A stretch of 64,000 nucleotides of DNA from Amblyomma americanum (GCF_052857255.1 NC_135507.1:75077850-75141849), one strand, 5' to 3'; positions 47,319-59,518 are shown, counted from the first letter of the stretch. Numbers and translations are program-made. Notes: generated by a model not told the origin, from the sequence alone.

Positions 47319-48215
47319 TTATAACCCCTTCAGGTGGCCATGAGCCCGTGGCTTAGGGCGACTTCTAGGGTTCTTGTCACAACCCGGAGCTGTGTGCCCG
47401 AGTCGGAACTGAGCAATGCGGCCTCCCACTGGTCTGAATTCGAGAGCTGCAAACCTCGCCCAGAGTATGTATGATGGAGTGGCATGTTGGCCACATAGTT
47501 GACAGGAAGGAGAGTAGACCCCAGGGTATATGCGGGCATATATCGCGGGGTTGGGGAAGGTGTTCGTTTGGAGTTGCCTCCACGCAACCTCTTGGGGTTT
47601 GGTGAGAGAAATACGTGCGGGGAGATATATTAGTCTACCAAAGCAGTAGTGCATGGTTATGTCATGAAATGCAACCATACGACCTCTCGCCGTCTGCAGG
47701 ACGGGCGACACCACATCCCGGTCGATGAATCATCGGGCATGATTGTGGGCCGCCTCGTTCCCTGGATGGAATGAGTGCACAGGGACCTAGATCAATTGGA
47801 TTGGGTGGAGTTGACGTTTGGTGGAGTGGAGGAGAGATAGGGTGATGGGGGACCCGGCCTTTGGCGAAATTACGAATCGCACATTTAGTGTCGCTGAAGA
47901 TAGTTTGTGCAGAGGTGGCGACCGTCGCCAAGGCTATGGACGCCTCCTAGGCCTCTTCAGACGGTTTGACGGGAATGAAGCACGCAACCAACGGCTGTCC
48001 TCTGTAGTTTACAACCGCGAGCGAAAATGCATCGCGATCGGAGTATTCGGTAGCATCGACGTAGACTGCTGTCTTATTGGTTAAATACTTTTTATGCAGA
48101 GACAGCCCTGTCAGTGCGGTGAGCGACATGATACTCTGGGCGCATGTTTTTCGGGAGAGGGGTAACGATAAGGTTGCTGTGGATATGAGACGGAAGCTGT
48201 GTCTTGTCGACAACG
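47319..48215 (-). mobile_element. I/R1-superfamily LINE relic with RNase H, frameshifted
   Basis: Minus-strand pieces: 48213-47947 with 'TAVYVDATEYSDRDAFSLA' (RNase H start), 47931-47662 with 'TIFSDTKCAIRNFAKGRV' (RNase H Asp motif), and 47714-47319 with 'PQEVAWRQLQTNTFPNP' and 'CQLCGQHATPSYILW' (C-terminal Cys knuckle). The pieces overlap in different frames, so there are at least two frameshifts. The layout is typical of arthropod RNase H-bearing non-LTR elements. The 3' end probably lies near 47220 ('ctgaataaag' region). Confidence 0.8.
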
Positions 48216-49559
48216 GTCGTTTAGGAGCTTATTCCAATCTTGTGTGACGTCCTGTAGAGGTGTGGGTGAGACGCTCGTACTGAGAGGTGAGGTGAGCTTC
48301 CGAGAGCTCTGCCACAGCGTTGTAGACCTAGTATTGTTCGACCGGGAGTAAAACTCGTGGCCTTTCAGGCTGCTGAGGAGGTTTCCTCAACACCACCACG
48401 AGTGGAAATGCAGCATAGTGTTCATTATTATATAGCTTCGTGCAAATTTATTCACATACTTTCTAGCGAAAAAAACCTGAAAGGTATTCATCGCCTCTAA
48501 AAACAATTGTCTCCAGTAAATGAATGAAACCTTTCACTCGATACTAATGCGACTACTGTAGTAACCGCAAGGTTCAGCAACAAAGCCCTCCACACTCCAA
48601 AGCGGCAGCTTTTGGAAACAATAATACTAAAGTCACTGAAGTACTGAGCGGTGGAATTTATACTAAAGCATTTCTTTAAATTAATGCACTAATAAAATAA
48701 AAGTAGTGTTTGAAAAAGTAAATAAATAAAATTTAATAGAAAACGTAACATAGAACTCAGGTTTTTTTCGTTTTGAGCATCACTTGGTGCTTGGGAAGTT
48801 ACTCCGGTTTTTATTGAGCTTTACCACCAACTGCATTAAAATATAGTAGAAAGGTTCGAGGATTTTCATGCGGTCACACACGGGCAGTTAAGTACCCTTT
48901 GCAACAGCATTGAGTGTCTCCCGGGATGTCTCATAAAAATCTAACTGAGCCTTAGTCTACCTAATAAGTGCACTAAGGAAGCCAGACAAAATTTGGCATT
49001 TAAAGAGAGAACTCGAAAATCATGCAAATTTCTGCACTCTATTGGTGCTAGGTGCAATCCGTTTTTCATTGAAATCACAAAGAGTGCCAAATGTAACAAA
49101 CGTTTCACATACAAAGAACGAACCTCATCACACAAAGGCTGATCTCTCCAAAATATTTACCCCCGTCCTTATTCTCCCATCACGCTACCCTGCCTGAAAC
49201 AGGGTGGAGACAAAAAAAAAATGTAAAGGTCGCGTGGGGGCATACTGTGCTGAAACAAACACACTAGACGGCAAAAATACACAAAAATATCTCTAAGAAA
49301 TGTTAAAGACGGAATATAAACCGCTAATTATACTGTGGCATCTTTGCGTGAGACAGACGCCAAAAATAACTAAAACAAGGAGAATTAAAAACAAAAGTGA
49401 TAATGAAAACCACAACAGCAGCCATGAAAACAAAACACGAAAGGCATTGTGGTATCTGCTTCATATACAAAAACTACCCAATTGCCCCAATTTTCCCCTT
49501 ACTAGCCCGGTTAATACTCAAAGCAGTAGTAAAAAAACACCGAATGTACACTTTAATTT
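48216..49559. other. AT-rich intergenic stretch
   Basis: 48216-48400 may be upstream LINE sequence, with no intact motif. No coding frame is convincing from 48400 to 49559, and the frame 49300-49569 is low-complexity Lys/Asn. Confidence 0.4.
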
Positions 49560-50815
49560 AATTAAATAATCAATTCATCAATCAAATTATTTATCAATCG
49601 ATCAAATGATAGATATATTAAAATCAATCAATCAACTAATTGGCCAGTCAGTCAGCCAGCTAAATAATTGATTAATCACTCAACTGATCAACATATAAAT
49701 CAAACCAATCAGTCAATCGACACTCCTTGACTGATTCAATCAATCAATCGAAGGTGAATCACTCGATCAATGAAATAAACAATAAATAATAAAATCAGTT
49801 AAGAATGCATGAGTCAGTCAATAAAAATCGGTTGTTCAGAATTGATCAATTGGTCAATACACAAACACATTCAACTGTACCAGTCAACCGATCGATCAAT
49901 CAGTCAGTTGATCTATCTATAAATGGATGAGTCAGTCTATCAGAAATCAATGATATCATTCACTCAATTTATTGATCAATAAAGCAATAAAATGACTGAT
50001 CAAATTGGCAGTCGAACCTATCAGATTATACCTATAATTCAATCAACAAACCAGTCAATCTATAAATAAGCCGAAATACCTGATTATTTGCCCTATTGAC
50101 TGCTTAATTGGTCAGTTGACTGATCAGGCGGTCAGTTGTTCAACACTAAATTAAATCAATCAGTTGATGGGCCAATAAATCAATCGACGGATCAAATAAT
50201 CAATAAACCAGTAAGTCGTTCTAAATCTATCATTCAGATCACTCATTCAATCCAATGAATGATAAATTGGTGAACTGATCAACAAATTACATCAATCAGA
50301 CAATGTATGAATCAGTCAGTCAGTCAATTGGCAAATTGTATGATCAATCGGTCAATCGATATACATCTAATTAAATTATTTGTTAGATCAATCAATTACT
50401 AAGTCAGTCGACCTAACAATCATTTAATAATTGGACCACCAAGTTTATCTAATCAATCATGTCATTCATTCAGTCAATAAATTGACCAACATATATCAAT
50501 TATTTGACCAATCAGTCACTCAATCATCCAAATAATTTATTACACGGTCAATCCATTGATCATTCGGCCAATTAATCAAACTAGTAAATTAAATCAATCA
50601 ATTGGTCGATAATCGCTGATTGAGTCAATCAATCGATAGTCAATAACTAATGAATGAATCAACCAATCAAATTATTGATCACTTGGTCAATTTACCACAC
50701 ATAAAAATTAATCAATGACTTAGTCAATAGATCTATCGATCACTTAAAGAATCGATCAATCAGTCTATCAAATCAATCAATCAATAAGGTCATTATATCA
50801 ATCGATCAATGAGCT
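49560..50815. repeat. Degenerate TCAA/TCAG tetranucleotide tract, about 1.25 kb
   Basis: Almost the whole stretch is made of ATCA, GTCA, ATCG and AATC words in loose four-base register ('caatcaatcgatc', 'gtcagtcagtcaattgg', 'gatcaatcaatc'). Palindromic GATC, TTGATCAA and CAATTG occur very often. No unit above four bases is preserved. A related short tract follows at 55888-56010. Confidence 0.9.
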
Positions 50816-51519
50816 CCACCGCAGTAGTTCAATCCCCAGTAAACCATGAATATGCAGAGGATATCCACAAATGGTCCTAACGTCCAATGTCCATGTATCG
50901 ATATCCCTGCATGTTGAGGGGACTATTGGATTCAAATATCAGTTAGTGGATATTCAGAGGATATTCGAATATGCATGATGTTCTTTCAGCACATTGAAAG
51001 TTTTTGAAATGTACTAACAACTTACCAGAACTAGATATTATTGTTTTTGAAGGCATGAACATGCTGAAATTATGCTACCTTTAGATTTTAATCATTTCTG
51101 CTTTTGCAGTCTTACATTTTCAGGAACTAATTATTTCAAGCAGTCGACTATTGCACGCCCTGATTTTATTTTATGCGTGCGAATGCATGTACGGTATGAT
51201 TATTTAAAGAAATTGCTCAAGTTAGACCGACAGCCACAAACGCCGTGATTTCAAAACCAGAACAATAATTAGAACTCTCTTGACACTGGGCAGCCTAACG
51301 GCCATGGGCACCGTCATTAGCCGCGACGCTAGCTTCACATCCAATCCAACCCAAGCGCCATTACCAGTTTTGTTGCGACGGCCGCAACGTTTTCGTGATT
51401 TCTTTCAGCGTTTTTCACAAGTTTTTATTTGTTGTTTCGCGAGTTCACATTTTCTTCTTTGTGGCGGCAAGCTTGTTGTGCATGTTGTACACAGTCCTGA
51501 GCCCTCACTGGTAGAAATA

Positions 51520-54387
51520 ATGGAGGATTACGCGGATAACAGCAATAATGGTGAGTTGTTATGACACTGTTCTGTCAAACAAAGTGTTAGTGTTCGTTTG
51601 TGGTATTGTGCAATTTTCATGCTGGCAATTTCATCATCCGGTTTATCAGTTCATGGAGTGCAGACATGGATTTAAATTCTGTGGTGTTTAGTTGTGGCTC
51701 GATTTGTCCCCGAAGTAGTTTCGTGGGAATGGCTGCGCTCTGTGCCACTTCTCTGCCTTAACAGCCTGCACGCATGATACTTCAGTGCTCAGTTGTAAGG
51801 CAAAGTTGTTGGCAGTTAGCTGTGCCCTCTAACAATTGTTGGAATAGCCTGCACTTTGATGGCGCACATTCCACTGCATATTCCGGCCGTCCGGCATGCT
51901 ATGGCCTTTACTACAGGGGAAGGGGTGGTGAGGGGACAGTTTCCTTTCTCCGGCGGCTCAAGAAGACAGAGTTTTTGCAGATCTTGTGTTGCTGTAAAAT
52001 TTGCTAACAGCGCCAAATACACTCTTATCTGCCTTCGTTTAGTCAAGCCCTTGTGTCTAACTCTGCATTTTTTGTGCCCGGAATTGTCTTTTTTTATAAC
52101 TTTGTGCTTTTAAACTTTTGTGGGAACTTGGTCTATTCTCGCTTCTTGTAATTTCCTTTTATTTCAGTAGCACATTTCAAGATAATTGGCTACTGAATAC
52201 TTTTTGTTTCAGCTCGTGGCTTTGACTGCTTTTTCTGAAATTTTCTATTTTATTACAGCGCGTAGAATGAAAGTTGTGCTGTGAAAATTCTTGCTACTGA
52301 TTGTGTGCCCCAGCAAGGGTTTACATCTTATGTACACAATGAGAGTTGCTGGTTGTAAACCTCATATAATGCAGCAGGGCATGACCATTTTTCTTTGCTG
52401 TTCCATTTCAGATATTTTGGAGAACATGTTCAGAGAAACAATAGCCTCGTGCATCTTGCCACTCAGTAGATGCATTTTGCGTCATGAAGACAAACAGCTG
52501 GTATGAAACTGTTTTTCGTACTTCATTTCTAGGTATAGTCATGACTACGGAACGCAAATAGCTTTCACCGAATATTTTCTAGTTCTTCACTAATTACAGG
52601 CCAATTACCAACTACTGCTGCATGTTTCTTCCTCACATAACACACAAAAAATTCAATCAATCACTTTTCTTTGGCCTCATTGACTCGCTTCATTTAAACC
52701 TGTTTTCCCACTTGTCCCAACTTCGATTCCGTAAATTCTTTCATGAAAAACAATTTCTAATGTTCAACAATGATTACGATACATTTGGAGCCTCTTGGTT
52801 TTGGAAAGAGCTTTGTTCTTAGATGTCTTCAAGACATTTCTCGCTGTTAAGCTCCAGGTTTCTGTAATGAAACTAAGGCACCACAACATTGACTACTTGG
52901 TTCTCTACAGGATCACGGACTTCCTTTTTAACTACACAACATATGACTGCTAATGCAACCAGCTCATGGTTTTCCCACCCTTTCAGGCATGTGTCAATAA
53001 TGTGCTTCAGCATGTTTATTGTTTCTGACCTGCATTAGCAGTTCATTCAGTGTTGTTTCTAGTTCTATTTTTTGCTCCTAATTGTTCTGATAGTTCTAAC
53101 ATTGCATCACTTCGGACTAAATTCAATAACACTGTGTAATGGTTTCGCTAGAGTGTGGAGCTTTACTTTATAAATTTGAGCATTTCTCATACCAGTCACC
53201 CTGTCCCTATTATTTTCAAAATATTGTCACCTTGACTTCTCCCTAGCATACAAGTACTTTGACATAGATATTACAACCTTTAACAAAAATTCATGGCAGT
53301 CTAATAATGACTACCTAACATGAAAATCTAGTTGCATGCTGCTGCATTTATTACACAATTTTTCCAGTGAAACTGAAAAGGCCTACCTATATCTGGCTTA
53401 ATCTACGATATCCTTGTCCTATGTGGGCCATGGCTGGTCTCTTTATAAATTCCCTCAAGAATGTGCACACCTGCTCAATGCATTTTATCCTGCCTGCTTA
53501 CTGCAAGCATCATAGACATGAAAAAACCAAATATCCTCCCTCACTCTTTGCCATAAGGTGTCTTCTGTCTTTTTCAATACACCACAGCTGGCTCTGATCG
53601 CACTTTGTTATACCTGCTACTTCATACTTGCATGCACCAACCACACTCATGAAGTCAGCATACGTCACCCAATATGGTGATATACGCATGCTCATTCCTG
53701 CTGAAAGCCTGCTGTGATTGGCACCACTGTCCCACTGCAGTATTTTTGGATACGGATTAAGAACAAAGCGATAGATGTTCCTCCATCCAAAGGCGGGGAT
53801 CGATTATCATGCCATAGCGGTTAATCCCCTTTCATCTACGACGTCACACAAGCTGGTGCAAATGGGGTAACATCCATGTCATGAGACTCTGTTGATGCTA
53901 GTGGATGGAGGGTGCTTTGAGAAGGCATTTGCCACTTCATTCTTGAGTTTTATTCGAATGCTGTCGCCAGCCAACATTATTCACTATTGCTGTGCACATT
54001 CTAACTTCGTTGCATAAGTATGGTTGCATATATGTACTAGAAAATCTTGGTTGTCATCCTTGTGTTTGTTTGCTGAGGCTTGGGTTTCTTTCTTCATGTT
54101 AAGCATTCAGGCTATTGCATGTGATCTCTTTACTCTAAAACCCCTGTCTGGATTTAGTCTTACCTCTGGTAAGGCTAAAGGTTATAGTGGATGCACGTTT
54201 GTGTACTTGGCTTCTACCGCATGCTTTTTCCTCACTACTTTTCAGAAAACATACTAAGCCAGTTGGATGAAACATTAGCTTTTGCATTATCTTGTGCACC
54301 CGTTTTTTGTCCATATTTCCTGCTGTCATTACTACTGTTCAACACAATGCACTGTTATATTCACAGGCCTCCGAGGACCTGGAGTAA
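51520..54387 (+). CDS. Candidate three-exon micro-gene (46 aa)
   Basis: Exon 1, 51520-51550: ATG in context 'gaaataATGG', reading 'MEDYADNSNN', then an AATG/GTGAGT donor in phase 1. Exon 2, 52412-52500: acceptor 'ttccatttcag', reading 'ILENMFRETIASCILPLSR' and on to 'HEDKQL', with donor GTATGA in phase 0. Exon 3, 54367-54387: acceptor 'tatattcacag', short 'ASEDLE' then TAA. Phases agree at both junctions. AATAAA occurs at 54431 and 54949. The product would be a small acidic protein with a hydrophobic central helix. I do not recognise the family. The frame is short, so chance cannot be excluded, but exons 1 and 2 have well-formed signals. Confidence 0.45.
52501..54366 (+). other. Putative intron 2 of the micro-gene
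   Basis: AT-rich with long pyrimidine tracts, no coding frame of note and no recognisable mobile element. Confidence 0.35.
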
Positions 54388-55199
54388 ATGAATGCACAGC
54401 AACAGACGCTGATCAATGTGGCTACTGGGCAATAAAATATTGCTGAGGGCAAAACAAGTGATTGAATTCCTTGACGTTCTTCTGTACTCGAAGCCTGTAT
54501 GTGCATATTCCTTGTCCGCATACTGCCTCGAGGTGCAATATTCTGAAGAAACGAGAATTGCAGCTGTTTGATTACCCTTTGTTATTTTATGCGCTGTACA
54601 GCTTACAAGAACAGAAAGAGTATGATGAAAGATCACAAAGTCACAGACAGCGCAAACTAATGACTTCACTACACATGAATGTTCTATCTTGCACGTACTG
54701 GAAATGACATTTCAAGTAACTTGCATACCAGAAAATGACACTTCTTTGTGACATGTTTATGTTATTGCATTGATCAGAGCCCAGTGTGTAATTTTCTCAT
54801 AATGCACCTGTTATTTGAAATGTTATTCCCAGATCATGTACAAAATATTGAAGTTTCCTGTGTAATGAGCAACTGTTGGTTTTTGCTTTGTATCTCTCTG
54901 TCATATCTTGCATCATATTTGTTTTGTTGTAAGCTGTACAGCGCACAAAATAAATGGTACAGCATCCAGCCACCAACCTGAAAATAGATTGGCAAAATAT
55001 CTGGTTAACATCCTCTGAATGTCTAGGAATCGTCGCATGTGGGCATAATATGAGCATTATATGGACATCCACTATGATCAAAATGAACATTGTATGGACA
55101 TTACATGGATGTAATATGAGCCTTTGTGAACATCGTATGGACATCTGATATCTTGTGGAGGATATTATATGAATATCCACTGGACATAACTTGGTTGGC

Positions 55200-55480
55200 T
55201 GGGTCGTTAGGGCAACTTAACCGCTGAACCCGGAGACAGGGGCTTGATCCCGGCCGCGGTTCAATGGATGCGAAGCAAATGGAGCCCATTTACTGCATGA
55301 CGCCAGCACACATTAAGGAAAGCCAGATGGTCGATATTAATCCTTTAACTGCACTATCGCAGTCCTCATAGCCTACGTCGCTCTGTGGCCAGAGAGCCAT
55401 GATGTAATTCTGGTCCTGCCCCGCAGACCCACCACCCGAAGAATTCCAGAAGCTTATAAGCTCCCAAAAGTGGGACACCC
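55200..55480 (+). mobile_element. tRNA-headed SINE, third variant
   Basis: tRNA-like head 'ggctgggtcgttagggcaac' and B-box region 'gcttgatcccggccgcggtt', then a body with 'gcacacattaaggaaagcca', 'tggtcgatattaatcc' and 'cctcatagcctacgtcgctc'. The body order matches the other tick SINEs here but is a distinct family. Confidence 0.65.
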
Positions 55481-55887
55481 TGCTAGCCAGCTATAAATCC
55501 GGATGTGCAGTCGTCCACAGACCTGTGTACAGCGTTCGAAATCCTTTCCGGCTGCGCTCGTGCACGCAGAACGCTGACGGCACGGAGTTTGAGCGCTCTA
55601 GAGGGGTCTGCGGGCATCTGTAGAAGTCCGGGTCACAGCACGAGCCCAAGAGGTCGCGTTCATCACTGACTGAGGGCCATCTCATGGGGTCGATGGAACC
55701 CATAAATCCCAGTAGCAATATTAAAGTTTTGACTGACTGGGACATTGACCCCATCTGCTAAGGGGACAAAGTTGGACAAGTTTGTCATAATGCACGGGTG
55801 AAAAGTAGCGTAAAAAGACAAATGGACGAAGAAAAAAAACACAAGGACAAGTCTCTTTTCAACCATGTGCATATACTATATAGCGCA
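55481..55887 (-). other. Unclassified block, probably repetitive, with an open 87-codon frame
   Basis: Minus frame 55754-55491 reads 'VKTLILLLGFMGSIDPMRW', then 'LLGSCCDPDFYRCPQTPLE' and 'FCVHERSRKGFRTLY'. No family is recognised. It sits between a SINE and a TCAA tract, and ends near an A-rich 'gacgaagaaaaaaaacacaa' stretch, so a retroelement origin is likely but not shown. Confidence 0.3.
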
Positions 55888-56010
55888 CCAATCAATCAGT
55901 CAACCAGTATATCGATCACCCAAGCAATCCCTGAAATAATTCAATGAATCGAAAAATCGTTCGTCATATCGATTGGTCAAATAAATCAGTGCTGATTGGA
56001 TCAGTTAATT
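55888..56010. repeat. Short second TCAA-type tetranucleotide tract
   Basis: Words such as 'caatcaatcagtcaaccagt' and 'tcgattggtcaaataaatca' are of the same type as 49560-50815. Confidence 0.7.
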
Positions 56011-56149
56011 ATTCCCTTAACAATTCAGCGAAATAAACCAAACCACAATATTCAACAAGTTATATATTCATGTCTCAATCTGCCCAAGCGTCAATCATAA
56101 TATACAAACTAATACAGAACGTGGGCAATCCCGCTGAATAAATACAATC

Positions 56150-56620
56150 ATGCCTGCCCGGCGCGCCAAACAGGGTGCCCTCGAATCCTCAAGCCGCGTT
56201 TCAAGAACGGCCGCCACGTCACCACGCTGGAGCGGCGGATGGCTCGCGCCACGCGACCTATCCCGAACACGTGCACCTGAGCGGGCGCTATTGAAATACC
56301 GTCACGAGCATCCGCGCACCTGCGCGAGCGAAAAGGCGTCAAACTAGCAACACGCCGCGGACACCGTAAAGATAGGCTTGGCGCAACCCGGTCCCGGTGA
56401 CCTTGACGGCCCGCGGAGGACGAGAAAGTAGTCAACATGGCGGCTCTCCGCCCAGCACCACTTACCGCGAGGATTGGCTCGACGTCTCTCTGCCTTCTCA
56501 TGCTTCGGCCTTCTCGTCTCACGCTTGGGCCTCTTGAAGTCGGCTGGAAGTCATCGTCTCCGAATCTGCAAAACGAGAGGGAAAATGCGCAGTCTTAATC
56601 TGGGCATCAAATCGGAAACG
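56150..56620. promoter_or_regulatory. GC- and CpG-rich promoter-like stretch
   Basis: A sharp rise in GC and CpG relative to the flanks. It includes 'aacatggcggctctccgc' (YY1/initiator-like core ATGGCGGC) at about 56434 and many CGCG words. On the minus strand 'cctcgcg' is followed by a GTAAGTGG donor (about 56470), with an upstream Met about 30 bases away, so a short first exon pointing left is possible. A promoter serving the zinc-finger gene to the right is equally possible. Confidence 0.4.
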
Positions 56621-57079
56621 CATCTTCAACAAACCGCTAACCAGAGTCCGTCGCGCTATGAAGAGACACCCCACAGGGGAATCTTTCCTCCTTTCTCTCT
56701 ACCTTTTCCGCGTACGCTTGTTTTTTCCTTCTTTGTAATTGTCTGCTTTGCACACGACACCTTGCGTACCCTTTCCCTCTTGCGCGCGTGTGCAACTCTC
56801 GCTCATCGTCCAAGCGCGATCGGGCGCAACAAAACTAATAACAGACAAAAGCAAAGACAGTCTTGATGGTGGACATATGCGCCTGTGGCAGCGCGAAGGA
56901 GCTATGCCCATATTTGGTATTGGCAACGGACGCTGCTTTCAATGGCCTGCGTTTTGTTTTGTGCATCTTTACCGGGGTTTTCGGAGGTGGGCTTTGGTAC
57001 AGTTTAATAAATCAGCGATTGTTTTTTTATTCTTACTACCCTTTGAAAAAAGAAATGACGTTTCTCAGCGCCACTTCGC

Positions 57080-57430
57080 AGGTCGGTGAAGGTAGGTAGG
57101 TGAAAACTTTATTAGTGTTGGCATGGCTCTTGCCCCCCGCACTCATTGCTCGCCGTGGCCAAGCAGCGCGCTAGGAGCGACGGGCGATGGTAGGCGGTAA
57201 GCTGGGGCTGTACGCGCTATGCTAAATGTGTCTGATATCTTGCGCAGGCTGTCGCACCGTCGCAGAATCTTGCGCTCGAGTTCGTATCCGTAAGGGAACG
57301 TCCCTAACCAGTGTTCCCTTCTGCGCCGTCGACGCGACGGTACGGTGAAGCACCGCTGGGTCAGCTGGGCGTTCACATGGTTGTTGTAACCATGCAAACG
57401 GCGCTGCCAGCCTTGGCATGAACGAGTTAC
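57080..57430 (-). mobile_element. 5'-truncated LINE tail (R1/I-like 3' end)
   Basis: On the minus strand it ends 'taataaagttttcacctacc', with a CCTA-type tail, just as many tick non-LTR copies do. The plus strand shows 'ggtaggtaggtgaaaacttt' at about 57090. The minus frame 57397-57143 is Arg-rich and probably the end of ORF2 or untranslated sequence. No diagnostic domain is left. Confidence 0.5.
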
Positions 57431-58259
57431 AACCTAGCTACGTGCTAAGATTCGTCATTGGGAGAGTGAAATGGGAATGGGAGGCTGTGCAAAAATCGTG
57501 GTGAGGGCAGCATTTTGTTTGCTTGTATTTTGAAATTTATTCATTGAATAACTGCCGTTCCTATATGCATCGATTCTCGTAATTCTTTCTTAGCATCTGT
57601 GTGACATACAGAATTCATCTGAAGCGTAACCGGCATCGGTTCAAGCGGTGTTTCGCAGCCCCTTTAACAATGCTCATTGTTACTTTAGGATATTTTCACT
57701 TGGGCTGCTTTCTTCTGTTCAATCTAACAGGTATCATAACTGATGTTGAAAAGGCGAGGAGTGCAAGTTGCCAGGAGAATATCTTCCAAGGAGAACTGCT
57801 GCCAACATCAGGAGACCCATAGGTCGATGCTTGTATCCTCTAAAATTTTCCGTGTATCCTTTGATCTGAATGTGTTGACAGTCCAATGTATTTAGGGTGC
57901 ACCCTGCAACTGTACTATATTCCAGTTGGAGAGTAATTACTGAATATCCTCCAGATTGCACCCATTGAGCCGCATCAAAGTTAGATTATAGCTATTTCAT
58001 TATTTTGCAAGCGTCCTGCCCTACTCATTCAGGGTGAATGTGCTTTCCTGCAGCTTTCTTATAGGCCATTGTTGCATTGCTTATGCATTTATTTCTTTGC
58101 GACACATTGCTGCTTGCAGCTTTCTGGGGAAAGCATATGTAAAAAGGAAATGGTAATAACTGCAGTGCTCTAGGATATTCAGTGTCCAACACTAAATACA
58201 GAGGTAAGGGTTTAACATACTTAAGCCAAGTAGGCGTGGAAAAGCATATGTTCATTCAT

Positions 58260-58810
58260 TTCGAGGGAACACTTAAACTCCACCTTAAGGGTAGGACGCG
58301 ACAACTTTAGTGAGTTAATGCCCCGTGCATGCAGAATTTGTCACCTTTTACTGCATATTCATAGATTGCGGCAAGTCCTCATGCTACTACCAGAGCAACG
58401 GTTAAGCGCTGCGCCACTGCACTGGCAGGTGGCTGTTTCTGTCGGAGCCACCGCCAGGGATTGTGCAACCATGTTGCTCTTCCTGAGCAACCTCTCGAGA
58501 CCAATCATTAATTTAACTGTCACCTGCCAGAAGCCGCGGTGGCTCGGTGGTTATGGTGCTCGGCTGCTGACCCGAATGACGGTTCGATCCTGGCCACGGT
58601 GGTTGAATTTCGCCTCCATTGAAATTTTAGAGGCCCGTGTACTGTACGATAACAGTGCATGGTAAGGAAACCCAGGTGCTTAAAATTCTTGAAGCCGCCC
58701 ACTACAATGTCCCTATCATAGCACGAGTCGCTTTGGGACAATAAACCCCCATAAACCATAACTGCCATCTGCCACGGTGGTCAGTTTGCTCACAGTCTGG
58801 TGGGCAGGCT
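58260..58810 (+). repeat. Duplicated tRNA-like repeat, copy 1 (with nested SINE)
   Basis: It shares with 58905-59255 the order 'cttaa.ctc.acctaa.gg', 'ggttaa.c..tgcg.cactgc', 'gagcaacctctcg.gaccaat' and 'ctgccac'. The Ruka-like SINE (58533-58760) is inserted in it. Confidence 0.65.
58533..58760 (+). mobile_element. tRNA-headed tick SINE (Ruka-like)
   Basis: Starts 'gccgcggtggctcggtggtt' (A box), B box 'ggttcgatcctgg', body 'gaggcccgtgtactgtacga', end 'ataaacccccataaacc'. Nearly full length. Confidence 0.88.
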
Positions 58811-58904
58811 GTGTTGATGCCACAACATTACATGAACTAGATGGCACGACGCCCTTCTCCGCACAAGACAAGATTCTTGCTAGGGGATGGTACGTATGAA
58901 GTGG

Positions 58905-59255
58905 TGCTTCTGCATTAAAACTGGAGGAGACACTTAAGCTCTACCTAAAGGGTATGACCCAATAGCATTGATGGGTTTATGCCCATGTATGGGGAAGTGG
59001 TCATGCTCTACTTCACATTCATGAATCCCTGACAGTCCTCGTACCTCTCCTGGTGCAGTGGTTAAACAATGCGACACTGCTCTGCGATGGCAGGGGTCGC
59101 CACTGGTGGGGCGTGTGCGACATTGGTTTGTATTCCCAAGCAACCTCTCCTGACCAATCGTCTTCTGTTGGACAATCGCGAGCAAACTGCCACCTGCAGT
59201 GGGGCAGTTTGCTCGCGATCCGGTAAGCAGGTAATGATGGTGTCACTCACGACAG
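58905..59255 (+). repeat. Duplicated tRNA-like repeat, copy 2
   Basis: Diverged copy of 58260-58810 without the SINE. It contains a local inverted repeat 'gcgagcaaactgccacctgc' / 'gggcagtttgctcgc' at about 59178-59217. The 'ggtgcagtggttaaac' word looks like a tRNA A box, so it may itself be a SINE. Confidence 0.6.
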
Positions 59256-59352
59256 TTAGGTTGCTTCTCTGGAGTTTTTTCGTCAATTTTTGACTCGCAA
59301 CCAGTGATGCTGACGACGCTGGCTTTTCTGTGATATGGTGCCTTTAACACTG

Positions 59353-59518
59353 TCGCTTTAAAGGCGGATTCACATTGGCGAATCGCCGAGGTGATGTGAC
59401 CGGTTTAAATCAAATTGCTGTGCTTCTTCCCTGCTTTCCTAGTGCTTCGGCAACCGTATCTAATTGCCTGAAACCGGTCGCGTGATGTTTGCAACTCGCC
59501 AGTGTGAATCTACCTTAA
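59353..59518. mobile_element. Small MITE with about 25-bp inverted ends and TTA(A) flanks
   Basis: Left end 'aggcggattcacattggcga' and inverted right end 'ggtagattcacactggcgag' match with few changes. Both are bordered by TTAA (59353-59356 and 59515-59518). Length about 160 bp. The target type suggests a Harbinger or piggyBac relative. Confidence 0.75.

Noticed and set aside
49560..50815. Possible CRISPR-like or minisatellite array
   Set aside because: No constant repeat with spacers exists, only loose tetranucleotide words.
51280..51564. 94-codon plus ORF spanning the micro-gene first exon
   Set aside because: It runs through the GTGAGT donor in a different frame from the Met at 51520, and its N-terminal part looks like untranslated leader.
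56474..57099. Plus-strand ORFs of 130, 116 and 78 codons downstream of the GC-rich stretch
   Set aside because: They overlap in different frames and lack motifs or splice context. They may be untranslated leader sequence.
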